A stretch of DNA of 64,000 bases from Ampullaceana balthica (taxonomy: Eukaryota; Mollusca; Gastropoda; Lymnaeidae): NCBI GenBank assembly GCA_944989445.1, contig CALYLW010000569.1:290214-354213 (forward strand). Direction: 5' to 3'. Below the pieces are notes generated by a model. That model was not told where the DNA came from. It saw nothing but the letters and a program-made list of their open reading frames with translations, and searched no databases. The translations under genes were made by a program, and so were the position numbers. Of this stretch, positions 34,763 to 47,150 are shown piece by piece. How positions within the stretch are numbered: position 1 is the stretch's first letter; every line of letters starts with the position of its first letter.

Positions 34763-37700
34763 ATGCCAGCCTCAAAAAGACAGTTGAGGAGTGATGATCG
34801 TGGTGAACCGTATTATCTCAGAAGTTCTCATCAGACCGGTGTCCACAAGACGGCAACAGAACAACAACCTTATTCGTGGGCAAATCTTCCAGGGCCGGCC
34901 TTAGAGAACATTCTAGAAATGTTGGCCGATGTCGATAGGTTTTCGATGGCACTGGTAACGATTGTTGTGTGTCAGTATAAGATATTAGAGCGAATTTGGC
35001 TTTTTGAATATTATAGTTTTCCTTTTAACCTGGATGTGTCTCATCTTGCACTTTAGTATTGCATTACATTATAAATAAATGCTTTTTAAAAAAGATAATA
35101 AAAGTTAGTTCTTCTTTATTGATCATTGATAAAGAAATTGATTACCTAAACCTTGTATTGTTTAAAAGTGGCAGTTGCCCAAAATGCAAAAAATGAATGT
35201 TATTATTTAATTTCAGAGCCAGTCTCTGCTATTTGACACTTTTAGTGTGTACTACTGTAACACGATTGTAAGATTTCTCGTGTTTATTTTACCTGATTAA
35301 TAATCAATGAGTTTATTTTTTTTATATCGATCGCGTCCTTAAGCGATCAACACAAGTCATTTATGAGTTTTACGCAACTAATTGCACTTGTGGGTTCTAT
35401 TCACGTAATATACCCTGTGTTTTCTACTTAAGTTATTGCCCATGATGTTTCTACTCAAGTAATTGCCTATGTGGGTTCTACAATTGTGACTGTCTTTTAG
35501 ATTCTAATTAAGTGATTGCCCTTGTGTGGTAACTAAGTTATTGCCCTTGTAAGTCCTACTCAAGTAATTGCCCATGTAAGTTCCACTCAATTAATTTGCC
35601 TTGTCATTTCTACCAATGTTAATGCCCCTATGTGTTCTACTCTAGTTATTGCCCTTGTGGTTTCTCCACTTTTTTTTATAATTGCCCTTGTAGGTTCAAC
35701 TCAAATGATTGCTCTAGTGACGTATACTCAAGTAATTGCCCTTATGTGCTCTACTCAATTGATTGCTTTTGTAGGCTAATCCCAAGAGATTTCCTCTTTG
35801 GGTTCCACTCCTGTAATTGTCTTTGTGGGTACACTACTTCTTGATACTTTGTTTGTTTTTGTTGTTGTTTTTGTCTATTTCGAAAGGAGTCTCCAAACAA
35901 CTTTAATTGCCAAGATAATAAATAAGCCTTTAATTTAAACGGCTACCAGAATTACATAATATAATATATCTAGCAATGTTTTAATATATTATAATGTATT
36001 ATTTTTATATTTAATCTTGTATAAAATAGTACATAATTTCTGTTTAAGTTGTAAATTCATTCGTACTGTCGGTTCTCTCATTATTTTTAAAAATTTTCTT
36101 GTGTGTATGCGTCAACACAAATATTTATGTAAATATTGGGCACTGGCATTTTATTTCTTTTGCTTAGGTTTGTAAGGCATGGTACCAAGGATTCAGAAGC
36201 CCAGCAATATGGAGTAGAAGGATTATTGTGTTCCAAGATACTACATCCAAATTACCCACCTATAAATTTGCTGTCAAAACTAAACCAATAGTTAATCGCA
36301 TGAGCGGTACTGTAATATTACTGTTATATTTCAGATAAAACAATAGTTTGAACTGTATTGATATAGTCTAAAACATGTCGAATTCTCATGAACTTAAAAA
36401 ATGGCCGCAATGCTATTATACCCATCTGGTACAAAAACCCAAATATTGGTACATTAAATACGATAGCGCACAACAGAGTTCACATTTGCATAAAAAATGT
36501 ATGTTTTGCGATTTGTAAAGAAAGATAATCACAAAGAATAAGTCGCCGAACTTTTCAAAATATTCATTGAAAAAAACTGAAACTGATCAAATAGAAATTT
36601 AGGAACTTATTTTAAATAAGTAAAATGGACTTGAAAGTGTAAACGTAAAAAAATTCTGCTAACATGGCTAGAAAATACAGACAAGTGTACTTCCAAAACT
36701 GAATTGCGTTAATTTCAAACATTATTTCGAATAGGTAAACAAGCCATAGTCTGTGCCAGAAGCTTCGCAAAATATTTCAAGGAGGTAGAGATTTGCATCT
36801 GGCAAATGTCCATGGAAACCGTCAATGACATCTCGATGTTTTCAAAGCTTCTGTATACAGCCAAACCTACTAAAATAATTTTCAAATTTATCTATTTGGA
36901 CGATGGCAATGAAGTCTTCCTCGACCCTATGGTCAAATTGATCCGGAAACAAAAGAATTTAAAAGTAATAAATGTGTGTCTATGGCTTGATGATCATAAA
37001 TACTTATAACATTTTGTTATTACTAAATTCTTTTTCTTACCCTTAATTAACTTTGGGTGTCAATTGTTTTTAAGAGCCTTTTAACGTCTCATGCACTTTA
37101 AAATTACATGTTAAATAGATTTCTTGTAAAAAAAATAATTAAATATAGTTTTCTTTATTTCCGTTTTTTTTAATTTCTTAAAAATAAAACTTGTACAAAG
37201 AAATTGAAAAAAAAATTCATCAACATTTTTAATAATTTTAGCGACATAATCAATATACATAATTTGCAATGTATGTCCTTCCCGTGCGTAACACTATGCG
37301 AGGTAACTCCCGATTTTAAAAAAAAATATTAAAATAAAGACGAAAAATAATTTTTAAAATTTTGGTTTCGAGATTATCAGAGCTTGTTTCTTGCCATAAA
37401 ATATTGTGACTATACCTTAGCAATATGTGTTAATACTTCGAACTTTAAACTTCTTTGCTGAAGTATCACTTTATGCTGTGTGTAATTCACTATGAATTTA
37501 CTATTATCAGGATTATTTCATTATAATTCATGCAAGCTTATATATATCACGCAGCCTAAGTGTAACTGTTTTTGCTTTTTAATATATAACTCTTGTAGGT
37601 GTTCTCTCAATACAAAACCTTGTACACAATAATCCTCTGAAGAATTGGTTTCAATAGAACAACTGTAACATTTATACTTTGCACAAGAAATATAATTTAA

Positions 37701-40700
37701 TGTTATACAACGTGGAACACACTGGCATACATCTGCCATGACACCAGCCAACTCTAACACTGACTTCCACACCTCATTAGCCAATGGGAACGACTCTTTC
37801 GTCCCGCGCTTTTACTCACGTGACCTCTCCGTCATGCAACATGTGATTGACTCGTGATTCAGCTGTGACACTAAGCTAAGACGTTTTCTCATTACACATA
37901 TATACGTATATATAATCAAAATAAAAAATTTACTATGCATGTCCGTTCGTAACGCTAGATTTTAGAAAGCGAACCGTTAAAATAAATGCTGAACAAAATT
38001 ACTGCACCAAAAATAACTCTTTTCAGTCGTCCGCATAAAATTTTTCAATATGGAAATATGATTTAATTTGTCTCTTTTAGTCTCTACATTTTCTTATTAT
38101 TTACCATGCGGCTTTCATGCAAAAGGGACAAGTACAAAAACTGAAATATATTTATTTTGAAAAACTTCCGTCATTTTGACGGGTAATACACTAGTAAATA
38201 TGCATAACTTGCTATGTATGTTCGTCCCGTCTGCTAAAATTTTAGAAAGCAGCGCACCAAATTAGTGCATTAAAAATAACTCTTTTCGAACGTCCGCATA
38301 AAATTGTTAAATTTGGAAATAAATAAAAAATAAATTTAAAAACCCCAAAAAAGTAAGTTTTTTTTTACTATAAACCCTTTACATACCAGACATAACTAAA
38401 AGAATGTTAATTATAATAGGAATCGCACGGCAATCCAAAAACCAAAATTGTAGTTATATCTCGTAAAACATGCTTATATAATTGGCACCGATCGGGAATA
38501 TATTTTTTAAAAAGTATCGTCAATATAATACGCACCGCACAGCGCGACAGGAATGTATTAAAAGGTTGTTTAAGATAATACGCATCGAGACACTCAAGCA
38601 CAAAAAGTAACATGCTACATAGAGATAACTAGACACAATCTAAGGATTCATTAACGTAATACAGTAAATTCGATCGATCTGAAATGTTGATATATCATTT
38701 TTATCTTCGGCACGAGTCTGCCTGAAAAATTTCCGCTCTCTAGCTTACGAGGAAGTGGGTTTAAAATCGATCCAAAGTTTTTGCTGCAAACATTCAAGCT
38801 GACACAACGAGTTAATATAAAGGATTTGAAAATAAATTTATAATATGAAAGCTCTGTATTATGTTATTTTTTATTCTGATGTGCATTTTTTTCAAAATTT
38901 CTAGATTTCATCTGAAATATATTTATTTTGAAAACTTCCGTCATTTTTGACGGGTAATACACTAGTATGTAATATTCTTTCTTACAAGGTTATTTTTCCT
39001 CATGTTATTACTTTATCAACAATTTTTTAATAGGAATTTTGTATTCATTCCCCGCTGTTCGAGCTGGAGGATGGTGTGGAATTGTTGAATCATTTGGCTG
39101 ATGTTAATTGCACAACACTACAGAGACTTTATTTCGACGAGAACTTCATAACTGAGATTTCACCTAACAGAGTTGGTCCCATAACAGAGGAAATTAAGGT
39201 CATTTCACGTTTTTAAATATTAAAACATCTTGTTAGCTAGTTTACTTTCACAGGTAACACGAAGACTGAATTAAAGGATGTTGTTGAGATGTAATATAAT
39301 CTTATGGCTCTGAATCCAAGACAACAATTTTTTATTTTTTATTAAAATGAAAATATTAACATTTTCTTTTAATTTGATTTCTTCATCTAGATAAATGGTT
39401 TTAACTGTTAATAAAATTTACCATTGATTGTTTTATCAAAAGAGTATTTATATATTTAATAACGCTCAACTATATGCATTGGTCCTTATACAGCAGATCA
39501 CACGAAGATTTCGGAGCACTTTGTTTGTTCCCATTTCAGTTCTGTTTCCCCGTGGAAACTTTTTTTAAAAAAAATTATTTTATTTCTATTTTACACTCTT
39601 GAGAGATAATACATTTGGTGCTGTCAGTGAGGGCTCTATTATGGAAAAAAACAAAAACAAATTTCGCACGTACAATTTAAACGAACGCCTATTTTAGTTA
39701 TAATCAAAAGGTAACTATCACATGGTTTTAAATGCTTGCAATCAGGGCCGTCTTAACGCATAGGCCCGTTGGGCATTTGCCCGGGGGCCAACGAGCATAG
39801 GGGCCCCATGGGAATATTTTATTTATATATATATTATGCATATTTATTTTTTTATTCCTGCGGGGAAGGGGCCCAACACTATTTTGCCCGGGGGCCCAAA
39901 CTGGTGTAAAGACGGCTCTGCTTGCAATTCAAAATTGATTGTGTTGGTGTAACAGGGCAAATAAAAATGCATTGTAAAATTCAAAATTTACTGGTGATAT
40001 GTGTTAACTATAAATTATAAATGTTTTAAATATTAAATTTTATCATTAATAGTGAATAATTTTAGAAAATATATTTCACTATCTGACGTGGATTATCATT
40101 ATTTTCACAGAGATTATCTCTTTCACTTATTGTTTGCAATATTATTTTATTTTCATTACCAATTTATGTGTTTTTATTATTTTTTTATTTTTACAACAGC
40201 CCATCTCATGGGAAAAATAAATATTTTCTTCCCACCACAATTTCAGAAATTCAACAATTTAACGACAATAAAATTGAATTATGAATGGTTATCTGAAGAT
40301 TTGTTGAAACACTGGAGTGAAGAATGTCCATCTATTGCAGTCATCAAGCTTTGGATCCCAGAAATAGGTATTTTTTTATGTTTCCCTTAACTTGTTGAAC
40401 ATATACTCGTAAATTCTATCTACCCCATAAGCATTGTCATTATATGGCGGAAATCAATTCATAAAACTATACGGGTCTTTTTATATGGACGAATTTCATA
40501 AAAATTTAATTAAAGATACGAGTCAAAATGAAAATGTAGATATATCGAGAAGGAAGTATCTTATCAGCTATTTTTTTAATTATTCGTTAACATAAGACAG
40601 CTTATTAGACTTGAACAAGGTAAAAAGGTTTCGTAATTTAACTATTTTGAGAACATAGTGAATCGACTTTATTTATGCTGTAAAACATTGTTCCGCTAAA

Positions 40701-40912
40701 ATTTAATCTAAAAAAAGAACATTAATCATTGAGCTATCAGTTTTTCCGGTTTTAGAAATGACAAAGCCTATTGATCAAAAATGTGTTGTTTTAGAAAATA
40801 AGACTTTCAATAGACTTTCTGTCACGTGAAAATCACGAGGTTGAGAGCAGAGAAAAAGATCACGTTAGAGGTGCGTGGTAGAAGGTTAGAAAAGGAGAGA
40901 GAGAGAGAGAGA

Positions 40913-40956
<44 letters not shown>

Positions 40957-43900
40957 AAATGCCTGAAAACTGTTAGTAATTGGGTTGACCTTGTGAATTC
41001 TGAAGTTTATTGTTGAATATTGTGATTTGTGTAATTCTAGGACATTTCAATATTAAAGTTTATTTTCTTAAAATGAATTGTTTCAAGGAATTACTGTACG
41101 AGAGATGGTATCATTTGATAACGCCTACAAACACACATAATAGAGATGTGTGACACTTNNNNNNNNNNNNNNNNNNNNNNNNNNNNNNNNNNNNNNNNNN
41201 NNNNNNNNNNNNNNNNNNNNNNNNNNNNNNNNNNNNNNNNNNNNNNNNNNNNNNNNNNNNNNNNNNNNNNNNNNNNNNNNNNNNNNNNNNNNNNNNNNNN
41301 NNNNNNNNNNNNNNNNNNNNNNNNNNNNNNNNNNNNNNNNNNNNNNNNNNNNNNNNNNNNNNNNNNNNNNNNNNNNNNNNNNNNNNNNNNNNNNNNNNNN
41401 NNNNNNNNNNNNNNNNNNNNNNNNNNNNNNNNNNNNNNNNNNNNNNNNNNNNNNNNNNNNNNNNNNNNNNNNNNNNNNNNNNNNNNNNNNNNNNNNNNNN
41501 NNNNNNNNNNNNNNNNNNNNNNNNNNNNNNNNNNNNNNNNNNNNNNNNNNNNNNNNNNNNNNNNNNNNNNNNNNNNNNNNNNNNNNNNNNNNNNNNNNNN
41601 NNNNNNNNNNNNNNNNNNNNNNNNNNNNNNNNNNNNNNNNNNNNNNNNNNNNNNNNNNNNNNNNNNNNNNNNNNNNNNNNNNNNNNNNNNNNNNNNNNNN
41701 NNNNNNNNNNNNNNNNNNNNNNNNNNNNNNNNNNNNNNNNNNNNNNNNNNNNNNNNNNNNNNNNNNNNNNNNNNNNNNNNNNNNNNNNNNNNNNNNNNNN
41801 NNNNNNNNNNNNNNNNNNNNNNNNNNNNNNNNNNNNNNNNNNNNNNNNNNNNNNNNNNNNNNNNNNNNNNNNNNNNNNNNNNNNNNNNNNNNNNNNNTTC
41901 TAAGTTCTGTCCCGTCATCTATAGCGATTGGTCTCTCAAACACACATGACTCCTACAGCCAATCATATCAAATTTACGCGGACGTTCAAAAGTCAGCATT
42001 TTTATTTGGTATAAATTGTGCATTGTATTGGAATGAAATCCTGAGGGAAATATTTTTTTTTGCAAACGCTTCTTCTATAAGAATATTTCTGCATCCTACG
42101 TTCTGACAAGAACGCACTGACCATGCTCCTCTGTTCAGCAAGTAGGACAGCGTTCACAGACAGAGGTTATGAGGGCCCAATGCCAAGCGGCCTATGTTTC
42201 CCTAAACTGTGACAGGTACCAATTCGGAGCTAGGTGGACTCAGGGACACCCTATGCCCCCAGGAGAAATCCCTTATTTTTACAGAGAATAGTGATTCTCG
42301 GTACGCCATACGCGGGAGCATGACGATGGACCACATCGCTCGTTTAAGGAACTAAACTTTAAAATATTATTTATTGATAAAATTCATGTTGGTATACCTA
42401 TGTAACATGTTCTTATACGTATGTAACATGTTATTATACATAAATAGCATGTTAATATACATCTATTACATGTTAATATCCCTATATAACGTGTAAATAT
42501 ACAAAATAACATAGTAACATGCCTAAATTGCATATATATAAACCTATGTTGCATGATAATATTCCTATATAACATTAACAGTATACATATATAACATGTT
42601 AAGATACAACATACCATGTCAGTATGCTTATAAAAGATATAAGTGTAACGCAAAAAGTTTTCATCTGCCTTCACGGCATGCCGCTCGAAGTCCCGTGAAC
42701 ATTAATCGATTCGAAGAAACAACAGAATTGCTTTAATTATACTGATGAAACATAAAATAATTCAAGATGAATGTGCGTGTATCGTGTGTAATATTTTGCA
42801 AGTAAAATAATATTAATTTTTATGAAAAAATTGATGTCTTTTTATCAGATAATAAAGTTCCTTCGTCGCTTGCAATCCTATCACAAAACTCTAACAGATC
42901 TCTACCTGATCTGTTCGGTCACTGGATATCCCGATCACACTGATGTTCTACGGATTCTCTCAAAGTGCAAAAAGCTGTAAGTCTCTTTTAAGGTGTGCTA
43001 TTACTTTGCTGAGCATCACAAACATACGCGCGCCACCTCCAACACACTGTGCAAACTCAACACACAACAAATAAGCTACACACATCCTTAAGTAAAACAA
43101 AATCCGTATTCGCAAATTGAAACGTGTTTCTCAAAATTCAAGGAATGCCTAAACCAATCTCATGTTATACATAAAACAAAGTACCGAATAAGCACATCAT
43201 CGCAAGCGTGAATCTCATCACCAACTCACACGACTGCTGCAACACAAAAATCGGTACAAATACGCACCATTATCCAGAACACACACAGCTGTCCACTACA
43301 CACACGATTATCCACAACACAGGATTGTTCACAACACACGATTGTTCTAAACACACAGTTGGCCACACAACACGATTGTCTACTACAACACAAACAATTC
43401 TCAAAATACTCAAGATTGTCCACAAAACATACCATTGTCCACAACACACACGATGTACCTAAAAACACAGGATTGTCCCCAACACATCTAATGTCAAATG
43501 AATTTATTCTCTACCACTATGCCCATCCCAACGCACAACGCACCCCCCACACACACACACACACACACTGCTGTTAAGTACTCGTTTGTACAAATAAATA
43601 GTTCGTCAAATTCAATAATAAAATGCTAAATAAAAAAAAATACTAGCTCCAGAAACTTCAATCACTTTAATAGCCATCTTTATATATCCTTCCCATCAGA
43701 ATCCTATAAAGGAAATAATACCTAAGACACTCAAAAAGTCCAATGTATAACAGACCTTGTCCTGCTTCAATAACTAGAATGCGATATATTTACATTATTA
43801 TTTCTGCCCCGTACGTTACACTAGTAGAGATCTCATTCAGCGGTAAACAACATTAACCACTTACAATATACTGGACTAAATCCGGCCAAGAATACACATG

Positions 43901-46109
43901 CCCAAAACAAGATCTAATCTCAAGGACGAACCTTTAGTTGCAAAGCAATAACGTACCAAACACTAACGTCATACGAAAATCCCATCCTTATGCATACGCA
44001 GAAAACATCGCATCCTCGCACACAAACGTACTAAAAAAATTACATTCTTATAAGAACTCAAGCCCAATTTGCAGAAATCATCATGTTTGTACACACACGT
44101 CATCATAAAATCACATCTTTATACGGACTGAAGCCCAATTTCCAGAAAACATCATGTTTGTACACACACGTCATCATAAAATCACATCTTTATACGAACT
44201 GAAGCCCAATTTCCAGAAAACATCATGTTTGTACACACACGTCATCATAAAATCACATCTTTATACGAACATAAGCCCCATCCCCAGAAAACATCATGCT
44301 TGTACACACGTCATCATAAAATCACATCTTTATACGGACATAAGCCACATCCACAGAAAATCAACGCTACTTTATACATACTCGTCATAACAAAATTACA
44401 TCCTTTAATGAACTTAAGCTCAAACCCCCAGAAAAAAAATCATTTGTTTCTGCAGACACGTCATCACAAAAATCACATTCTTAAACTATAATACGAACTT
44501 AAGCCCCATGTCCAGAAAACATCGCTTATTGGTACACACGCGTCTTAGTTTTCATTTTCATATAAAAAATTGGAATTCTCAAGAACAATAATTAGCTTGA
44601 TGGGTTGAGGCGATCGATATTAAAAAAAGTGTGTCGACTTTGGGAGCGTGTACTTAATGCTTCCCTATTTAAATGACTTTTCCCTTAGTTTAATGCATGC
44701 TTTAAGTCGATTAAAACTTTTCCCTTAGTTTAATGCATGCTTTAAGTCGATTAAAACTTTTCCCTTAGTTTAATGCATGCTTTAAGTCGATTAAAACTTT
44801 TCCCTTAGTTTAATGCATGCTTTAAGTGAGGCCTCTTGAAGAAAAATTCATACCTCCAAAATACAACACTTTAAAATCGTAATTCTGTAAATAATGAATG
44901 ATATACAATGATTCAAGGCAAGGTCAAACGTGAAAGAAAAAGAGACAGGCAAAAAGAAAAAAATGGAAGGACAATATCAAAGAATTTACCAGCTTGTCGT
45001 TAATCAACTCCTAAAGGCCAGCACAGGACCGGGAAAAATGTCGTGAAGTACTGGACATTTGGTGATGACGCTCCAACGACCCGCTAACCGGTTAAAGAGT
45101 ATGATATCATAGAGGCTTCTATTTATAAACGACGTGATTGTTTTGAGTACATTGTTTGAGCATGCCGTTACCGTTACGTGACTGAGTTCGTAGTCTGTGT
45201 ACTTAAGTTGGGAGATGAGTTTGGGTTGGCTATAAATTTAGAGCAAACTCAATAAAAGTCTGTTGTTATATATAACAATCGCACGATGTCTGGACTTGAA
45301 GTGTTAGTTCACAGTTTTACTATTACATTTTGACAGACTACTACCGCAACAACCACTGGAGCTAAATGGAATTATTCATGATCATCAAACGAGGTTTAAG
45401 CAGTCCTTCCATATATATATATACAAGATAGGCAGTAGACTAAAATAAAAAAAGTGCAGAGAATGACACTACTGCATGTAATAGGCTATGAAGCAGTTAC
45501 AATTTCTATTACATTCCAGTGGACAAAAGAAGTCTGTTACGAATGTGGCACAGATCTTCATTCAGTTAAGTAAATTTGAAGTAAAATTTGAACATTATTT
45601 TCTACCGAAAGAAAGTGTAACAATAAAGAGGCATGAATTTTTCTTGATAAATCAACGTGAAGGGAAAAGTTTTAATCGACTTAAAGCATGCATTAAACTA
45701 AGGGAAAAGTTTTAATCGACTTAAAGCATGCATTAAACTAAGGGAAAAGTTTTAATCGACTTAAAACGAAACAAGCCGCTAGGCGAACTCATATCGCAAC
45801 AATGTCCAGCTTATTTCTCATGCAGTTAAAAGCTATTCTTATGAAGTCTGACCTGTTTTCAATTATGAACTCATGAATTTGTTTTATTGTTATGTTATAG
45901 AATTTTAACTACTTACACACATGATCATGTGTACTGATATTATTATTATTTCAAAGGCCTAAATGTTTTAATACAAAATAAAGCATTAGGCATGTAATTT
46001 CTTCAGAATACCTCTAAAACGAACTTCCTTTGTATGTTTCAGACGTCCATACACAATTGAAATGGATCATTTAAATAAGTGGGCAATCTCACAAGAACCT
46101 AGGTATTGA
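34763..46109 (+). CDS. F3: F-box protein, second subfamily (exon 6 in gap)
   Basis: Exons: 34,763-34,954; 36,168-36,306; 36,735-36,964; 39,034-39,198; 40,247-40,367; [exon 6 not found, probably inside the N run]; 42,849-42,976; 46,043-46,109. Borders are GT/AG, and exons 4 and 5 are 165 and 121 nt, exactly as in F1/F2. The F-box is at residues 38-70 (SWANLPGPALENILEMLADV, SMALVCKAW). LRR-like blocks include TTIKLNYEWLSEDLLKHWSE. The N-terminus differs from F1/F2 (MPASKRQLRSDDRGEP). The last exon reads RPYTIEMDHLNKWAISQEPR, Y, stop. A good donor (CTAG|GTATTG) within it leaves open a further exon at 49,898. Introns have been swollen by Helitrons, a hAT MITE, minisatellites and a foldback element. 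Role inferred: SCF substrate receptor. Confidence 0.7.
35380..35850 (+). repeat. Degenerate ~25-bp periodic repeat in F3 intron 1
   Basis: Repeated degenerate units of the form TAATTGCCCTTGTGGGTTCT plus ACTCAAG. The same repeat sits in the equivalent intron of F4 (63,060-63,440), so it is older than the F3/F4 duplication. Spurious open frames arise from the periodicity. Confidence 0.8.
37250..38965 (+). mobile_element. Non-autonomous Helitron cluster in F3 intron 3
   Basis: The 5' end TCAATATACATAATTTGC follows an A at 37,249. Two 3' ends show the Helitron hallmark: hairpin CCGTCA-TTT(T)-TGACGG, then GTAATACACTAG and a T. The hairpins are at 38,168-38,182 (CTAG 38,191-38,194) and 38,938-38,953 (CTAG 38,962-38,965). 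Head-like sequences recur at about 37,916 and 38,195 (ATGCATGTCCGTTCGTAACG, ATGTATGTTCGTCCCGTC), suggesting two or three tandem copies. No Rep/helicase coding, so non-autonomous. Same family as 53,140-53,648. Confidence 0.7.
39743..39920. mobile_element. 178-bp hAT MITE with exact 8-bp TSD
   Basis: Termini CAGGGCCGTCTTAACGCA and TAAAGACGGCTCTG are inverse, with CAG...CTG ends as in hAT. CTTGCAAT flanks it exactly at 39,735-39,742 and 39,921-39,928. It lies in F3 intron 4. The interior is G/C-rich arms around a TA-rich loop. Confidence 0.9.
40820..41135 (+). repeat. LTR-like repeat, copy 2
   Basis: It begins TGTCACGTGAAAATCACGAG and ends CCTACAAACACA like 3,701-4,065. A GA/GT microsatellite (40,893-40,955) has expanded inside it. 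No target duplication is visible. It lies in F3 intron 5, just before the assembly gap. Confidence 0.35.
41159..41897. other. Assembly gap (739 N)
   Basis: A run of N inside F3 between exons 5 and 7. The family's exon 6 (167-179 nt in F2 and F1, starting QVISSEAW) is not found in the surrounding readable sequence and probably lies here. Open frames reported across the N run are artefacts. Confidence 0.95.
42385..42640. repeat. Degenerate ~24-bp minisatellite in F3 intron 6
   Basis: Repeated ATACCTATGTAACATGTTAA-like units, alternating in spacing from 22 to 26 bp. About ten units, strongly diverged. Confidence 0.7.
43200..43575. repeat. CA-rich degenerate tandem repeat in F3 intron 7
   Basis: Units of the form CACACGATTGTCCACAACA recur with variation, ending in a (CA)n run at 43,545-43,568. 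Overlapping open frames on both strands reflect base bias, not genes. Confidence 0.7.
43975..44545 (+). repeat. 71-bp minisatellite in F3 intron 7
   Basis: CATCATGTTTGTACACACAC recurs at 44,079, 44,150 and 44,221 (variant at 44,292), an exact 71-bp period. The rest of the unit is GTCATCATAAAATCACATCT and TATACGAACTGAAGCCCAAT. Outer units are diverged. The unit length is not a multiple of three, so the open frames across it are incidental. Confidence 0.9.
44925..45110 (+). mobile_element. LINE 3'-coding fragment inside the foldback element
   Basis: Translation gives a basic stretch (RERKRDRQKKKWKDNIKEF) and then, across a stop, DREKCREVL. This matches the 'RGRPKK.W.DNI.EW......A.DR..WR' end of LINE ORF2 proteins. 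The family was not determined. It is broken by stops. Confidence 0.5.
45130..45690 (+). mobile_element. LTR retrotransposon remnant (LTR end and gag fragment)
   Basis: A TATAAATTT and AATAAAAGTC pair (about 45,229-45,260) ahead of a TTTTGACAGACTAC stretch looks like an LTR 3' part and leader. Downstream, 45,488-45,690 encodes a gag-type segment (KFEVKFEHYFLPKESVTIKR, then FFLINQREGKSF) of the kind found in Ty3/gypsy-like gag. It is frameshifted relative to the piece just upstream (TLLHVIGYEAV). No pol is present. It is enclosed by the foldback arms. Confidence 0.45.
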
Positions 46110-46679
46110 CTTTATTTTATTATTTTATTAATCTATTTTAATGTTTGTGTTTATTTAACTGACATTATTTCAGGTAAGTAATTTATTTCATGATTAATAG
46201 AGTATTTATATGATCAATCATAAAAAACTCAAATCGGTCGAAGTTATTATCGTTTAAGTCTATCTGTCTTTACATTACAGATATCAGGAATAAATGACAT
46301 AATTTACCATAGTGTGTCTTTTAACTTTAAATTTCATTTAGTGATTAAACATTTTTTACTCTTTAATTTGAATATCTGGTTAAAATTCTTAGAAAAAAAA
46401 TTATTTTAAAAAATAATAATAATGTTTGATGCAAGGAAAATGGGCGCCCACAGGGGGGGGGGTCAAGTGGGAGGGCCCCGATTGACTGATAAAAAAAATA
46501 TTGACAAAAATAGACCAAACATTTTTTAAAGTAAATTGAAAAAAAAGAGAAAGTAACTAAGGTGATGCTGATCTCGTTTCACTGTGTACTTATTTTTAAA
46601 TTTCTATACTGTAGAGTACTGTAGACTGTAGAGAATTAGGGCGGTTAAATGGCCTTTAGATAATTAGATCGAAGATTCC

Positions 46680-47100
46680 TGTTGCTGGCCAGGACTGGTA
46701 GTCGAGCCAGGACTGACCAAGATGTGTGAAATGCTCCAAGCGGTAGCTCGGACAAATGAATAGACCGAGCCGCGTCCAGGAGCTCAGCGATGACAGAGGT
46801 GCTAAATGTAGACTAAGGTTATCTAAAGGTCAGCCGCGCGAAGCACTGACCAGGGGAAATGTTTGCGATTGTCCAACCAGACCAGGGGCTTACATCAAAG
46901 AGAGCAGAGTGGTCCTGGTACCCCATATCCCCCCCCCCGCGTCTTAATCTGGAGGGGATGTGGTACAAGACGATTGACATAGTAAAGGCTGACGTAATTC
47001 TGGCCCGGGGACTGGAAAAGGGCAAAGCCTCGAGACTGAGGGAGTTCGTTATAGGATGTGACCAATAACGGACGGAGTTGTTTGCAACGGCGGTAGTAAG
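46680..47100 (+). other. G/C-rich segment of unknown origin inside the hAT
   Basis: Base composition is clearly richer in G/C than its surroundings. It has plus-strand open frames of 63 (46,756-46,947) and 69 codons (46,859-47,068) that overlap and share a conceptual peptide around ESRVVLVPHI / LNLEGMWYKTIDIVKADVI across a poly-C run, as if one frame had been broken by C-run slippage. It might be the C-terminal end of a retroelement polyprotein. I do not recognise it. Confidence 0.3.
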
Positions 47101-47150
47101 GATAATAAATCGGAGTGGTTATCCCCAGAATTCTGCGAATAATTTTTTAA

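Larger units (their letters stand above)
44678..45767. mobile_element. Foldback element with 40-bp tandem units in inverted arms
   Basis: The left arm is four near-identical 40-bp units (TTTTCCCTTAGTTTAATGCA, TGCTTTAAGTCGATTAAAAC) starting every 40 bp at 44,681, 44,721, 44,761 and 44,801. The right arm (45,660-45,767) holds about 2.7 copies of the exact inverse, every 40 bp at 45,661, 45,701 and 45,741. The 0.83-kb interior holds unrelated retroelement fragments. This layout is that of foldback (FB-type) transposons. No transposase is seen. It lies in F3 intron 7. Confidence 0.85.

Noticed and set aside
35632..35844. Cys-rich 70-codon frame in F3 intron 1
   Set aside because: A translation of the degenerate ~25-bp repeat; the F4 equivalent is open in another frame with a different peptide.
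41091..42106. Long open frames on both strands across 41.1-42.1 kb
   Set aside because: They run through the N gap, where no stop can be read; the short real ends show no conserved sequence.
43208..44491. Several 72-88-codon frames in 43.2-44.5 kb
   Set aside because: They follow the CA-rich and 71-bp tandem repeats; both strands are open for the same compositional reason.
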